Part shown: piece by piece, positions 1 through 9,281 of the stretch
Layout of the letters: every line of letters starts with the position of its first letter
How positions within the stretch are numbered: the first letter of the stretch is position 1
Assembly: GCF_003344965.1 (NCBI RefSeq)
Contig: NZ_CP031194.1
Location: 3,038,001-3,102,000 of the forward strand
Direction of reading: 5' to 3'
Source: Streptomyces paludis
Lineage (GTDB): Bacteria > Actinomycetota > Actinomycetes > Streptomycetales > Streptomycetaceae
DNA length: 64,000 nt
Program-made: the position numbers and the translations under genes
Notes under the pieces: model-generated
Databases searched by the model: none
What the model saw: the letters and a program-made list of their open reading frames with translations, nothing else
Told to the model about the DNA's origin: nothing

Positions 1-445
1 TCAGCGCGGGCAGCGCGAGCGGCAACTCGACCTCCCAGAGCAGCCGGCCCGGGCCGTACCCCATCCCGCGGGCCGCTTCCCTGGCCTCTTCCGGAACGGA
101 ATCCAGCCCCGCCAAGATGTTTCGCACGAGAATGGTGAGTGAATACAGGACCAACCCCGTGATCACCAGTCCGGCGGAGAGTCCGAACAGCGGCAGCAGC
201 AGCGAGAACATCGCGAGTGAAGGAATCGTGTAGAGCAGGGTGGTCAACCCGAGGACCGGTCCCGCGAATACCGGTCTGCTCCGGGCCAGCAGCGCCAGCG
301 GAAAGGCCACCAGGAGACCGATGGCGACCGAGACCGCCGTGATCCACACATGCTGGACCGTCGCGTCCGTCAGCTCCTGGCCGCGCGAGCGGAGATATTC
401 CCCGCAGATCCAGTCGTTCGCCGCCAGACATCCACGTGTGCTCAT
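1..445 (-). CDS. Osmoprotectant/amino-acid ABC transporter permease (partial, C-terminus off window)
   Basis: This is the N-terminal ~148 residues of a binding-protein-dependent transport permease of the OpuBB/ProW type. It begins MSTRGCLAANDW and continues with several hydrophobic segments. A typical EAA loop follows (EEAREAARGMGYG), the surface that contacts the ATPase. The ATG at 443-445 is preceded by a strong GGAGGTG ribosome site. It is divergent from the ATPase gene at 588 with a 142-bp intergenic region, so the two probably share a control region and form one importer for glycine betaine, choline or a similar quaternary amine. The substrate cannot be told from this fragment. The gene is cut by the window edge. 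Confidence 0.85.
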   Translation of the reverse strand, partial: MSTRGCLAANDWICGEYLRSRGQELTDATVQHVWITAVSVAIGLLVAFPLALLARSRPVFAGPVLGLTTLLYTIPSLAMFSLLLPLFGLSAGLVITGLVLYSLTILVRNILAGLDSVPEEAREAARGMGYGPGRLLWEVELPLALPAL

Positions 446-587
446 CCCTTCCCACCTCCCCCGTTCTTCTCGCGTACGACCCTATCCCCGACCACTGACA
501 ATCGCGGAGGGCCGCCACATTCCAGCAACATGGCCTTCACACGAACCGCCGTACACCGCCCGCGCATCGCCCGCACAATGGGGAGTC

Positions 588-1790
588 ATGATCCGATTCG
601 AGCACGTCTCCAAGCGGTACCCGGACGGCACGGCAGCAGTCGACGATCTCTCCTTCGAGGTCGCCCGGGGTGAACTGGTCACGCTGGTCGGGCCTTCGGG
701 CTGCGGCAAGACGACGACCATGAAAATGGTCAACCGGCTCATCGAACCGACCGAGGGACGGATATTCCTCGACGGCGACGACATATCCGCGATCGACCCG
801 GTCCAACTCCGGCGCCGTATCGGCTATGTGATCCAGCAGGTCGGGCTCTTCCCGCACCGGACGGTCCTGGAGAACACCGCGACCGTCCCGCACCTCCTCG
901 GCTGGAAACGCGCGAAGGGCCGGGCCCGCGCCGCCGAACTCCTCGATCTGGTCGGCCTCGATCCGTCCGTCTACGGCGACCGCTATCCCGAGCAGCTCTC
1001 CGGCGGCCAGCGCCAGCGCGTCGGGGTGGCCCGCGCGCTCGCCGCCGACCCGCCGGTGCTGCTGATGGACGAGCCCTTCGGCGCGGTCGACCCGGTGGTG
1101 CGCGACCGGCTCCAGGGCGAGTTCCTCCGGCTCCAGGCGGCGGTCGGCAAGACGGTCCTGTTCGTCACGCACGACATCGAGGAGGCCGTCCGGCTCGGCG
1201 ACCGTATCGCCGTCTACGGCCGGGGCAGGATCGAGCAGTTCGACGCCCCCGCCGCCGTGCTGGGCGCCCCGGCGACCCCGTACGTCGCGGACTTCGTCGG
1301 GGCCGACCGGGGCCTCAAGCGGCTCTCCGTCACCCCCATCGAGGAGGGCGATCTCGAACAGCCGCCCGTCGTCCACCTGGACGACCCGCTCGCCGGCGCC
1401 GCCGCGAAGCTCGCGCGGGCGGGCGCGCGCTGGGCCGTCGTCCTGGACTCCGAGGACCGGCTGCACGGCTGGATCCCGGCGGCGCCGTCCGGCGCTCAGG
1501 ACACCGCGCCGGACACCCCTGAGGCGTCGGGAACGGTACGGGAGCACGCCCGCCGGATGGAGGCGTGGCTGCCCGTCGGCGCCTCCCTCAAGCAGGCGTT
1601 CGCCACGATGCTCCAGCACGACGCCGGCTGGATCGCCGTCATCGACCGCGAGGAGACCGGCCGCTTCCTCGGCGTCCTCACCCCGGCCCGGCTGCACGAG
1701 GCGCTGCGCCGGTCCATCGACGCCGACGGCCGGGCCGTCCCCCGTACCGACGTCGAGCTGGAGACCATCAGCACCGTCACGCGCCGCTGA
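588..1790 (+). CDS. Glycine betaine/proline-type ABC transporter ATP-binding protein with CBS domains
   Basis: This 400-residue cytoplasmic ATPase is of the OpuCA/ProV class. Walker A (GPSGCGKT, residues 35-42), Q-loop, signature LSGGQ (137-141), Walker B VLLMDEP (157-163) and the switch His in VTHD are all present. The C-terminal ~120 residues form a CBS-like tandem, which senses ionic strength or nucleotides in OpuA-type importers; the match here is moderate. The ATG at 588 starts directly at the conserved MIRFEHVSKRY. A longer in-frame extension back to 240 overlaps the divergent permease and is not credible. Its 3' end overlaps the convergent esterase gene by 14 bp. Confidence 0.9.
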   Translation: MIRFEHVSKRYPDGTAAVDDLSFEVARGELVTLVGPSGCGKTTTMKMVNRLIEPTEGRIFLDGDDISAIDPVQLRRRIGYVIQQVGLFPHRTVLENTATVPHLLGWKRAKGRARAAELLDLVGLDPSVYGDRYPEQLSGGQRQRVGVARALAADPPVLLMDEPFGAVDPVVRDRLQGEFLRLQAAVGKTVLFVTHDIEEAVRLGDRIAVYGRGRIEQFDAPAAVLGAPATPYVADFVGADRGLKRLSVTPIEEGDLEQPPVVHLDDPLAGAAAKLARAGARWAVVLDSEDRLHGWIPAAPSGAQDTAPDTPEASGTVREHARRMEAWLPVGASLKQAFATMLQHDAGWIAVIDREETGRFLGVLTPARLHEALRRSIDADGRAVPRTDVELETISTVTRR

Positions 1791-2892
1791 GGCGCCCGCT
1801 CATCCACACCAGGGCCGGCGGGATCTCGCGGCGCCAGGTGTTGAAGTTGTGCGCGCCGCTCGGGAGGATGATCGAGGAGACCTGCGCGGGCGCCTTGACC
1901 TTGCCGATGAACGTCTCGGTGTCCTTCAGGTTCCGCTCGCCCTTGCGGGAGCTGGTGACGAGCAGCGAGGTGTCGCCCTGCGGCAGATGGTCGAGGCTCC
2001 ACAGCAGATTCGCCCGCTTCCTGAGCGCGTCGTCGCCCTGGAAGAGATCGCCGGTCGTCGGGTCCTCGGCCGCCTTGTAGTACGCGGAGAGCCCGGCGCC
2101 CACCGAGAACTGCTCCGGGTGGTGCATGGCGATCTTCAGCGCGCAGTAGCCGCCGGTGGAGTTGCCGATGATGCCCCAGCTGCGCGGCACGTCCTTCACC
2201 CGGTACGCCCGGGACACCGCCGTCGGCACGTCCTTGGCGAGGAAGGTCTCGGTCTGCGGGCCGCCGGGGACGTCCACGCACTCGGTGTCGCGCGGCGGCG
2301 CCACGGTGGGCCGCAGCATCACCAGGATCATCGGCTGCATCTTGTTCGCCTTGGCGAGCTGCCAGGCGGTCGTCGGGTAGTTGAGCCCCTTGATGAGGTT
2401 CTCCGCCACGCCCGGGTAGCCGGTGAGCACCTCGGCCGCCGGGAACTTCTGCTTCCGGAACTGCGGCTGGAAGTACTGCGGCGGCAGATAGACGTACGCC
2501 GTGCTGTTGATCCCCGACTTCTCGCCGCTTATGGCGATCTTCTGGATCTGGCCGGCCACCGAGGGCTGCCGGCTGCCGGGAACGGGCGAGTGCTGTGTGT
2601 CCATGACCGTGACGTGCTTGCCGTCGGCCGCCGCGTGCCCGACGACCGCCCCCAGCTCCTGCTCCTGGCCGAAGAGATCGCCCCAGGTCCCGTAGAAGAG
2701 GAAGTACTGATTGGCCACCAGGGCGACCGCGGCGAAGATCGTCACCTGGGTGGCGAACAGCATCCCGATACGGCCGAGTACGGCACGTGGCGTACGGCGG
2801 GACAGCCGCGGCCACAGCCAGATGGTCGCGGCGAACAGCAGCACGGCCACCAGAACCGCCACGGCCAGGACTTTATGGCTGGTAAGACCCAT
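1777..2892 (-). CDS. Membrane-anchored alpha/beta-hydrolase (esterase D/mycolyltransferase-like)
   Basis: This 371-residue protein has an N-terminal membrane helix (about residues 8-27) and a second hydrophobic segment (about 43-65), followed by an extracytoplasmic esterase domain. The nucleophile elbow is GNSTGG, a GxSxG motif preceded by a beta-strand (GIIGNSTGGYCALK). A C-terminal His in GAHNFNTW is the likely catalytic base. The family (putative esterase, PF00756) includes esterase D and the antigen 85 acyltransferases. The substrate is unknown, and no mycolate-type function is implied for a Streptomyces. It is divergent from the LysX-like gene and convergent with the ABC ATPase. Confidence 0.8.
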   Translation of the reverse strand: MGLTSHKVLAVAVLVAVLLFAATIWLWPRLSRRTPRAVLGRIGMLFATQVTIFAAVALVANQYFLFYGTWGDLFGQEQELGAVVGHAAADGKHVTVMDTQHSPVPGSRQPSVAGQIQKIAISGEKSGINSTAYVYLPPQYFQPQFRKQKFPAAEVLTGYPGVAENLIKGLNYPTTAWQLAKANKMQPMILVMLRPTVAPPRDTECVDVPGGPQTETFLAKDVPTAVSRAYRVKDVPRSWGIIGNSTGGYCALKIAMHHPEQFSVGAGLSAYYKAAEDPTTGDLFQGDDALRKRANLLWSLDHLPQGDTSLLVTSSRKGERNLKDTETFIGKVKAPAQVSSIILPSGAHNFNTWRREIPPALVWMSGRLSGA

Positions 2893-3037
2893 GTCGACCG
2901 ATGCTCTTCCGTGAGATTTTCCTGTACGCAGAGGAACCCGCCCCCCGAAAGCGACGTCCTAGAGGTCGCAAAATGTCCGGCCCGCGTACTGGACGCGGAT
3001 ACGGCCACCACACTCTCTCGCGGAGCCACGGGAAGCG

Positions 3038-4924
3038 ATGTCTGTGACGCTAGATGGGGATAAATCAGGATCGGTTCCGAATCAGGCTGACCGGTCGTCG
3101 GGGATACCTCCGAAGGCGAAGCCGCGCCGGCTGCCCGCCCGGGTACGACGGATCGTCAGGGGCCCCCGGCCCGAGGCGGTCCCGGGCCTGGTCGGCACGG
3201 CATGCACCCTCATCGGCCTGATCGACATCGCCGCCGGGGTCTTCCCCCGCTTCCGTCACAGCCGGATGCACTCCCTGGCCGAGGTGCTCCCGGGGGCGCT
3301 CGGACCGTTCGCCGCCGCGCTGGCGATGAGCGCCGGCGTACTCCTGCTGCTGCTCGCGCACGGGCTCAAACGGCGCAAGCGCCGGGCGTGGCGCGCCGCC
3401 GTGATCCTGCTGCCCGTGGGGACAGTGGCGCAGTTCGGGTACCGGCACTCGATCGCCGGGGCGGTGTTCTCGCTCTTCCTGCTCTGGGTACTGGTACGGC
3501 ACCGGGGCGAGTTCGCGGCGCTGCCCGACCCGCGCAGCCGCTGGCGGGCGCTCGCCAACTTCGTTCTGATGGGCGCGGGTTCGATCGGGCTCGGGCTGAT
3601 CATCGTCAGCGTCCATCCGCACCGTACGGTCGGCAATCCCAGCCTGACCGACCGTCTCGAACACGTGATGTACGGCCTGTTCGGCTTCGAGGGCCCGGTC
3701 GAGTACAGCGGCACCGTCGACTGGACGGTGGGCTACTCGCTCGGCGCGCTCGGCCTGCTCACCGCCCTCACCACCATCTATCTCGCCTTCCGTCCCGAGC
3801 ATCCGGCCGCGCGGCTGACCGAGGAGGACGAGCGGCGGCTGCGCGAGCTGCTCGCGCGCCACGGCGCCCGGGACTCCCTGGGCCACTTCGCACTCCGCCG
3901 CGACAAGGGCGTCGTCTTCTCCCCCAGCGGCAAGGCGGCCGTCTGCTACCGGGTGGTCTCGGGGGTGATGCTCGCCAGCGGCGACCCCATCGGGGACGTC
4001 GAGGCGTGGCCCGGCGCCATCGAGCGCTTCATGGACGAGGCCAAGGCGCACTCCTGGACCCCCGCCGTCATGGGGTGCAGCGAGACCGGCGGCGAGGTCT
4101 GGACCCGTGAGACCGGGCTCAACGCGCTGGAGCTGGGAGACGAAGCGGTGGTGGACGTGCCGGATTTCTCCCTGCACGGACGCGCCATGCGAAACGTACG
4201 CCAAATGGTGAAGCGCATCGAGCGCGCCGGCTACGAAACGCGGGTACGGCGCGTCCGTGATCTCTCCGACGGCGAGCTGGAGCGGATCCGCCGCGCCGCC
4301 GACGACTGGCGCGGCACCGACACCGAGCGCGGCTTCTCGATGGCGCTCGGCCGGATCGGCGACCCCGCCGACGGGGACTCGGTCGTGGCCACCGCGCACA
4401 AGCCGGGCGAGGAGACACCGGGCCCGTACGGCGATCTGAAGGCCGTACTTCACTTCGTTCCGTGGGGTACGGACGGGATGTCCCTGGACCTGATGCGCCG
4501 TGACCGGTCCGCCGATCCCGGTATGAACGAGCTGCTGATCGTGGCCGCGCTGCATGCCGCGCCCCAGCTGAAGGTGGTGCGGGTCTCGCTCAACTTCGCG
4601 ATGTTCCGCTCGGCGCTGGCCCGGGGCGAACGGCTGGGCGCGGGGCCGGTGCTGCGCTGCTGGCGGGGGCTGCTGGTCTTTCTCTCGCGCTGGTTCCAGA
4701 TCGAGTCGCTGTACAAGTTCAACGCCAAGTTCCAGCCGCGCTGGGAGCCGCGGTACGTGGTCTTCCGGGCCGGCGGCGACCTGCCCAGGATCGGCCTCGC
4801 GGCGATGCAGGCGGAGGGGTTCGTGACGCTGGCGCTGCCCCGGCCGCTGCGCCGGCTCGGCCGGGACCGGCCGGGGGGCCGCTCGGCCCGTACGCCCTCG
4901 GACCATGAGGTCAGTACGGCGTGA
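3038..4924 (+). CDS. Phosphatidylglycerol lysyltransferase-like membrane protein (MprF/LysX, DUF2156)
   Basis: This 628-residue protein has an N-terminal membrane region (about residues 45-245, roughly six hydrophobic helices) and a soluble C-terminal DUF2156 domain (about 270-600). In MprF/LysX proteins that domain transfers an aminoacyl group from aminoacyl-tRNA to phosphatidylglycerol at the inner leaflet. Recognisable segments are SGDPIG, the NVRQMVKRIERAGYE stretch and the closing KFNAKFQPRWEPRYVVF typical of the family. There is no lysyl-tRNA synthetase domain, unlike mycobacterial LysX. The likely role is altering membrane charge against cationic peptides. The amino acid transferred cannot be read from the sequence. 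ATG at 3038. Confidence 0.85.
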   Translation: MSVTLDGDKSGSVPNQADRSSGIPPKAKPRRLPARVRRIVRGPRPEAVPGLVGTACTLIGLIDIAAGVFPRFRHSRMHSLAEVLPGALGPFAAALAMSAGVLLLLLAHGLKRRKRRAWRAAVILLPVGTVAQFGYRHSIAGAVFSLFLLWVLVRHRGEFAALPDPRSRWRALANFVLMGAGSIGLGLIIVSVHPHRTVGNPSLTDRLEHVMYGLFGFEGPVEYSGTVDWTVGYSLGALGLLTALTTIYLAFRPEHPAARLTEEDERRLRELLARHGARDSLGHFALRRDKGVVFSPSGKAAVCYRVVSGVMLASGDPIGDVEAWPGAIERFMDEAKAHSWTPAVMGCSETGGEVWTRETGLNALELGDEAVVDVPDFSLHGRAMRNVRQMVKRIERAGYETRVRRVRDLSDGELERIRRAADDWRGTDTERGFSMALGRIGDPADGDSVVATAHKPGEETPGPYGDLKAVLHFVPWGTDGMSLDLMRRDRSADPGMNELLIVAALHAAPQLKVVRVSLNFAMFRSALARGERLGAGPVLRCWRGLLVFLSRWFQIESLYKFNAKFQPRWEPRYVVFRAGGDLPRIGLAAMQAEGFVTLALPRPLRRLGRDRPGGRSARTPSDHEVSTA

Positions 4925-5068
4925 GTACGGCCTGAGGGACGTCCGAGGAACGCCGGAGGTCCACCGGAGGGACTGTTCAGGCAAGCCGGTTATCGTATCG
5001 AAAGTCCGGAAACCGGCCGGCTGGTGGGGCAGAGCCCGGTGGACCACGGTGGATCGAAGAGGTGTGGT

Positions 5069-6625
5069 GTGACGCAGGAGGGACGGCTGATCGCCGGGCG
5101 GTACCGGATCGCCGGGCTGATCGGCCGCGGCGGCATGGGCACCGTATGGCGGGCCGAGGACCTGGTGCTGGACCGCGAGGTCGCGCTCAAGCGGCTGCAC
5201 GCGACGCCGGACCGGCTCTCCGCGGACGAGATCGCCACGCTGCACGAGCGCTCCCGCCGCGAGGCGCGCAGCGCCGCCCGTATCGCCCATCCCCATGTGG
5301 TCGTCGTCCATGACGTGGTGGAGGACGACGGGGTGCCGTGCCTCGTCATGGAGTACGTGCGCTCGGTCACCCTCGGCTCGCTGCTGGCGGACGGCGCCGC
5401 CGTCCCGGTGCGGGAGGCGGTACGGATCGGGCTGGCGATGACCGGCGCGCTGCGGGCCGCGCACACCGCAGGGGTGGTGCACCGGGACGTCAAACCCGCC
5501 AACGTACTGCTCGGCGACGACGGCAGGATCGTCCTCACCGACTTCGGCATCGCGCTGCCCAGCGGCGCGTCGACGCTGACCGCGACCGGCGAGATGATCG
5601 GCTCCGTCCGCTACATGGCACCGGAGCGCGTCAGGGGCCGCACCGCCGGGCCCGCCTCGGACCTCTGGTCGCTCGGGGCGACGCTCTACCGCGCGGTGGA
5701 GGGACGGCTGCCGTTCGACCGGGTCACGGCCATGGAAATGGCGTACGCGATCGCCGTGGACCCGCCCGGGCCGACGAAGCTGGCCGGGCCGCTCGGGCCG
5801 CTGATCGAGGCGCTGCTGGCGAAGGAGCCCGAGGAGCGGCCGTCGGCGGAGGAAGCGGAGCGCACGCTGCGGACGCTGTGGGCCGCGGAGACGGAGACGA
5901 AGACGGCGGAGAACGCGGAGGCGGCGAATACGACGGACGGGACGACGGCCCTGGAGCCGGTACAGGAGCCGATACGGGATCCCGCACCGGAGGCGATACG
6001 GGCCACGGCCGCCCCCGCGCCTCCCCGCCGCACCCGCGTCCTCCTGCGGACCGCGACCGCGCTGGCCGTCGCCGCCGCCACCGCGACCGGCGCGCTCTAC
6101 ATCTGGCCCGACGGCGGCACCGGCACCCGGCAGCAGGGCACCACGCCCCGGAGCCCTGCGGCGGACACCACCTCCCCGCCGCCCCTCCCCGCCGGCTACC
6201 ACCTGGCCGAGGCCGCCCAGCTCGGCGTCTCGCTGCCCGTACCGGACGGCTGGACCGTGGGCCGGTCCTCGGACGAACAGGTCACCTACCAGTCCCCCTC
6301 CGGCCTCGCGGGCATCACGATCGGCACCGTCGACCCGGCGGGCTCGGACCTCACCGCGCACTTCGCGGACATCGAGACGAACACCAAGAAGAACTACACC
6401 GTGTACCGGCGGCTGCGCCTCCAGCACACGACCTTCCGGGGCGCGCCCGCCGCCGTCTGGGAGTTCACCTTCCAGGGCCGGGCGCGCGCCTTCCGCGCCA
6501 TCGACCTCGGCTTCGGCCGGGCCGGCGAGCGGGAGTACGACATCTATCTGTCGGCGCCCGACGAGGACTGGGACACCTACCGCCCTGTCTTCGACAGGGT
6601 CAAGGAAGGACTGCGCACCCCTTGA
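5069..6625 (+). CDS. Serine/threonine protein kinase, Pkn type, membrane-anchored
   Basis: This Hanks-type kinase has about 518 residues. The glycine loop GRGGMGTVW (19-27), Lys41, helix-C Glu65, HRD (138-140, VVHRDVKPAN) and DFG (158-160) are all intact, so it should be active. After the kinase domain comes an acidic Ala/Thr/Glu-rich linker (about 275-315), one transmembrane helix (about 325-345) and an extracellular C-terminal domain of ~160 residues without PASTA repeats. The GTG at 5069 is chosen because GAAGAGG lies just upstream; an earlier in-frame GTG at 5024 lacks a ribosome site. It sits between the LysX-like gene and the folate operon, with its own promoter likely in the 144-bp gap. 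Confidence 0.9.
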   Translation: MTQEGRLIAGRYRIAGLIGRGGMGTVWRAEDLVLDREVALKRLHATPDRLSADEIATLHERSRREARSAARIAHPHVVVVHDVVEDDGVPCLVMEYVRSVTLGSLLADGAAVPVREAVRIGLAMTGALRAAHTAGVVHRDVKPANVLLGDDGRIVLTDFGIALPSGASTLTATGEMIGSVRYMAPERVRGRTAGPASDLWSLGATLYRAVEGRLPFDRVTAMEMAYAIAVDPPGPTKLAGPLGPLIEALLAKEPEERPSAEEAERTLRTLWAAETETKTAENAEAANTTDGTTALEPVQEPIRDPAPEAIRATAAPAPPRRTRVLLRTATALAVAAATATGALYIWPDGGTGTRQQGTTPRSPAADTTSPPPLPAGYHLAEAAQLGVSLPVPDGWTVGRSSDEQVTYQSPSGLAGITIGTVDPAGSDLTAHFADIETNTKKNYTVYRRLRLQHTTFRGAPAAVWEFTFQGRARAFRAIDLGFGRAGEREYDIYLSAPDEDWDTYRPVFDRVKEGLRTP

Positions 6626-6712
6626 AGCCCCCGAACGGCCCCTTGGGGCGGTTTGGTGTGCGCCGCAGCAGGCCCCCGCGCCATCCGAACGGGAGGCCCT
6701 AGGGTGGGGCAT

Positions 6713-7621
6713 ATGAGTATGTTGCGCGCGCGTGGCACGGTCGAGGGACTGCCCGGGTGGGACCGCTGTGCGGTCATGGGCGTCGTCAATGTGACGCCCG
6801 ACTCCTTCTCCGACGGCGGTCGCTGGTTCGACACCACGGCCGCGATCAAACGCGGCCTCGCCCTCGTCGCAGAAGGCGCCGATCTCGTCGATGTCGGCGG
6901 CGAGTCGACGCGCCCCGGCGCGTCCCGGGTCGACGCGGACGAGGAGCTGCGGCGGGTCGTGCCGGTCGTCCGGGGGCTGGCGTCCGAGGGCGTCGCCGTC
7001 TCCGTCGACACGATGCGCGCGGCGGTCGCCGGGCAGGCGGTCGAGGCCGGCGCGCTGCTGGTCAACGATGTGAGCGGCGGTCTCGCGGACCCCGCGATGG
7101 TGGGCACGGTCGCGGCGGCGGGCGTGCCGTTCGTGGTGATGCACTGGCGCGGGTTCAGCGAGGGGATGAACAGCCGCGCCGTCTACACGGATGTCGTCGC
7201 CGAGGTCGTCGCCGAGCTGCGGGCCCGGATGGACGCGGTGATCGCCGGCGGTATCGCCCCCGAGCGGCTGGTGATCGATCCCGGGCTCGGTTTCGCGAAG
7301 ACCGCCGCACACGATCTGGCGCTCCTCGCGCACCTGCCCGAGCTGCGCGCCCTGGGCCGTCCGCTGCTGGTCGCGGCCTCCCGCAAACGCTTCCTCGGCC
7401 AGGTCCTGGCGGACCCCGAGGGCGCCCCGCCGCCCGCGCGCGAACGCGACGCGGCCACCGCCGCGGTCTCCGCGATCGCCGCCCACGAGGGCGCCTGGGC
7501 GGTCCGGGTCCATGAGGTACGGGCCACCGCCGACGCGGTACGGGTGGCGCGCGCGGTCGAGGGCGCGACGGGCACCCCGGCCGCCGCGGGCAGCACGGGC
7601 ACCGCCGGGCTCGCCGGATGA
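6713..7621 (+). CDS. folP: Dihydropteroate synthase
   Basis: This 302-residue enzyme joins p-aminobenzoate to 6-hydroxymethyl-dihydropterin diphosphate to make dihydropteroate, the sulfonamide-targeted step of folate synthesis. Loop 1 VNVTPDSFSDGG and loop 2 DVGGESTRPGA are intact, as are SVDTMR, NDVSGG and the C-terminal ASRKRFLG. The ATG at 6713 (MSMLRARG) is preferred over a GTG at 6653 because homologous chains start here. The stop overlaps the next start (ATGA at 7618), so translation is coupled. It heads the folP / NTF2-like / folB / folK operon. Confidence 0.96.
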   Translation: MSMLRARGTVEGLPGWDRCAVMGVVNVTPDSFSDGGRWFDTTAAIKRGLALVAEGADLVDVGGESTRPGASRVDADEELRRVVPVVRGLASEGVAVSVDTMRAAVAGQAVEAGALLVNDVSGGLADPAMVGTVAAAGVPFVVMHWRGFSEGMNSRAVYTDVVAEVVAELRARMDAVIAGGIAPERLVIDPGLGFAKTAAHDLALLAHLPELRALGRPLLVAASRKRFLGQVLADPEGAPPPARERDAATAAVSAIAAHEGAWAVRVHEVRATADAVRVARAVEGATGTPAAAGSTGTAGLAG

Positions 7622-8082
7622 CGGCGCGTACGGACAGCGAGCGGGTGGAGCTGGCCAACACCGCGTTCTACGAGGTGATGGAGCGCGGCGACTACGACGC
7701 GATGTCGGGGCTCTGGCTGGAGGAGGACGACGGGCCGGTCTCGTGCGTCCACCCCGGCTGGCCGGTGCTCACCGGCCGCGGCGATGTGCTGCGCTCGTAC
7801 GCGGTGATCATGGCGAACACCGAGTACATCCAGTTCTTCCTGACCGATGTCGAGGTCTCCGTCCAGGCCGACACGGCCCTGGTGACCTGTACGGAGAACA
7901 TCCTGAGCGGCGGCCCGGCCGAGGACGGCGGGGAGCTGGGGCCGCTCGTGGGCCAGCTGGTCGTGGCGACGAACGTGTTCCGGCGCACACCGGGCGGGTG
8001 GAAGATCTGGTCGCACCACGGCTCGCCCGTACTGGCCGAGACCGAGGCGGACCCGGAACCGGACGACGGGACTCCCGCCTGA
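7618..8082 (+). CDS. NTF2/SnoaL-like protein in the folate operon
   Basis: This 154-residue protein has the cone-shaped alpha+beta NTF2-like pattern: an N-terminal helix with NTAFYEVMERGDYDAMSGLW, strands around VSCVHPGW, the stretch YIQFFLTDVEV, and a terminal GGWKIWSHHGSPV. It is related to the SnoaL_3/DUF4440 group. No catalytic set can be assigned. It overlaps folP by four bases and is followed after 153 bp by folB. The conserved position suggests a folate-related or ligand-binding role, but that is inference only. The last ~15 residues are an acidic, Pro-rich tail. Confidence 0.85.
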   Translation: MTARTDSERVELANTAFYEVMERGDYDAMSGLWLEEDDGPVSCVHPGWPVLTGRGDVLRSYAVIMANTEYIQFFLTDVEVSVQADTALVTCTENILSGGPAEDGGELGPLVGQLVVATNVFRRTPGGWKIWSHHGSPVLAETEADPEPDDGTPA

Positions 8083-8235
8083 CCCCGGCCCGAGTGGGTA
8101 GGTGCCCTTCCGGGGGCCGGGCCGTCACCCCCTCGGGGAAGCACTGTCGGTGGCCGCGGGTAGATTCGGAAGTGGGTACGGAACCGCCCGTATGCGGCGG
8201 TGCCGTGACGATCAACGACAGCAGGAGTGATTCGC

Positions 8236-8595
8236 GTGGACCGTGTCGCGCTGCGCGGCCTCAGGGCCCGTGGGAACCATGGCGTCTTCCCCCGGGAGCG
8301 CGAGGAGGGCCAGACCTTCATCGTGGATGTGGTGCTCGGCATCGACACCCGGCCCGCGGCGGCCGCCGACGACCTGTCGAAGACCGTGCACTACGGGATC
8401 GTGGCCGAGGAGGTCGTGGACGCCGTCCAGGGGGAGCCGGTCGATCTGATCGAGACCCTGGCGGAACGCATCGCGCAGCGGTGCCTGAAGCACGACGGGG
8501 TCGAGGAGGTCGAAGTGGTCGTCCACAAACCGGACGCGCCGATCACGGTGCCCTTCGACGATGTGACCGTCACGATCACCCGGAGCCGAGTATGA
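8236..8595 (+). CDS. folB: Dihydroneopterin aldolase
   Basis: This 119-residue enzyme converts 7,8-dihydroneopterin to 6-hydroxymethyl-dihydropterin and glycolaldehyde. The N-terminal RVALRGLRARGNHGVFPRE carries the substrate-loop residues, and HYGIVAEEV and DLIETLAERIA (with the conserved Glu and downstream Lys in VVHKPDAP) match the family. The GTG at 8236 is chosen because AGGAG ends 8 nt upstream; the GTG at 8227 overlaps that site. The stop codon overlaps the folK start (ATGA at 8592). Confidence 0.95.
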   Translation: MDRVALRGLRARGNHGVFPREREEGQTFIVDVVLGIDTRPAAAADDLSKTVHYGIVAEEVVDAVQGEPVDLIETLAERIAQRCLKHDGVEEVEVVVHKPDAPITVPFDDVTVTITRSRV

Positions 8596-9230
8596 GTCTG
8601 TTTTCCGGAAGCGGGCCCCAGGGCGACCCGGCGGGCGTCCCCACCAGCGACCCGACCGCCCAGCCGGTGCCGGCCGCGGTGGTCGCGCGGGTCGACGCCG
8701 CGGACAGCACGCTGTCCAATCCGCAGTGGGCCGTGGTCTCCCTCGGCTCCAATCTGGGGAACCGTCTGGAGACGCTCCAGGGCGCCATCGACGCGCTGGA
8801 GGACACCCCGGGGCTGCGGGTCAAGGCGGTCTCCCCGGTGTACGAGACGGAGCCGTGGGGCGTCGACCCGGGCTCCCAGCCGTCGTACTTCAACGCGGTC
8901 GTGGTGATCAGGACGACCCTGCCGCCGGACTCGCTGCTGGAGCGCGGCCACGCCATCGAGGAGGCGTTCGACCGGGTCCGCGCGGAGCGCTGGGGGCCGC
9001 GCACGATCGACGTGGACATCGTGGCGTACGCGGACGTGGTCTCCGACGACCCGCGGCTCACCCTGCCGCACCCCCGGGCCCATGAACGCGCCTTTGTGCT
9101 CGCCCCCTGGCACGACGTGGATCCCGGGGCGCGGGTGCCGGGCCGCGGGCCGGTCGCCGAGCTGCTGGCGGAGATCGGCCGGGAGGGCGTGCTGCCCCGG
9201 TCCGATCTGGAACTCCGCCTGCCCGAGTAG
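8592..9230 (+). CDS. folK: 2-amino-4-hydroxy-6-hydroxymethyldihydropteridine pyrophosphokinase
   Basis: This 212-residue enzyme transfers pyrophosphate from ATP to 6-hydroxymethyl-dihydropterin. Family hallmarks are VSLGSNLGNR near residue 50, SPVYETEPWG, the FNAVV segment, and the signature RAERWGPRTIDVDIVAY followed by LTLPHPRAHERAFVLAP. The first ~45 residues (MSLFSGSGPQ onward) are a low-complexity extension, longer than the ~160-residue E. coli enzyme but usual in Streptomyces. Start ATG at 8592 overlaps folB. Confidence 0.96.
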   Translation: MSLFSGSGPQGDPAGVPTSDPTAQPVPAAVVARVDAADSTLSNPQWAVVSLGSNLGNRLETLQGAIDALEDTPGLRVKAVSPVYETEPWGVDPGSQPSYFNAVVVIRTTLPPDSLLERGHAIEEAFDRVRAERWGPRTIDVDIVAYADVVSDDPRLTLPHPRAHERAFVLAPWHDVDPGARVPGRGPVAELLAEIGREGVLPRSDLELRLPE

Positions 9231-9281
9231 TCGTTAGGCTCAGCGGGTCGGAACAGCAGAGGTTGAAGGGCGGCTTTCTCG

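Noticed and set aside
3065..7513. A 1,482-codon minus-strand open frame antisense to the LysX-like, kinase and folP genes
   Set aside because: It lies opposite three well-supported genes and shows only Arg/Ala/Gly-rich translation with no domain. It is the usual mirror effect of extreme third-position GC.
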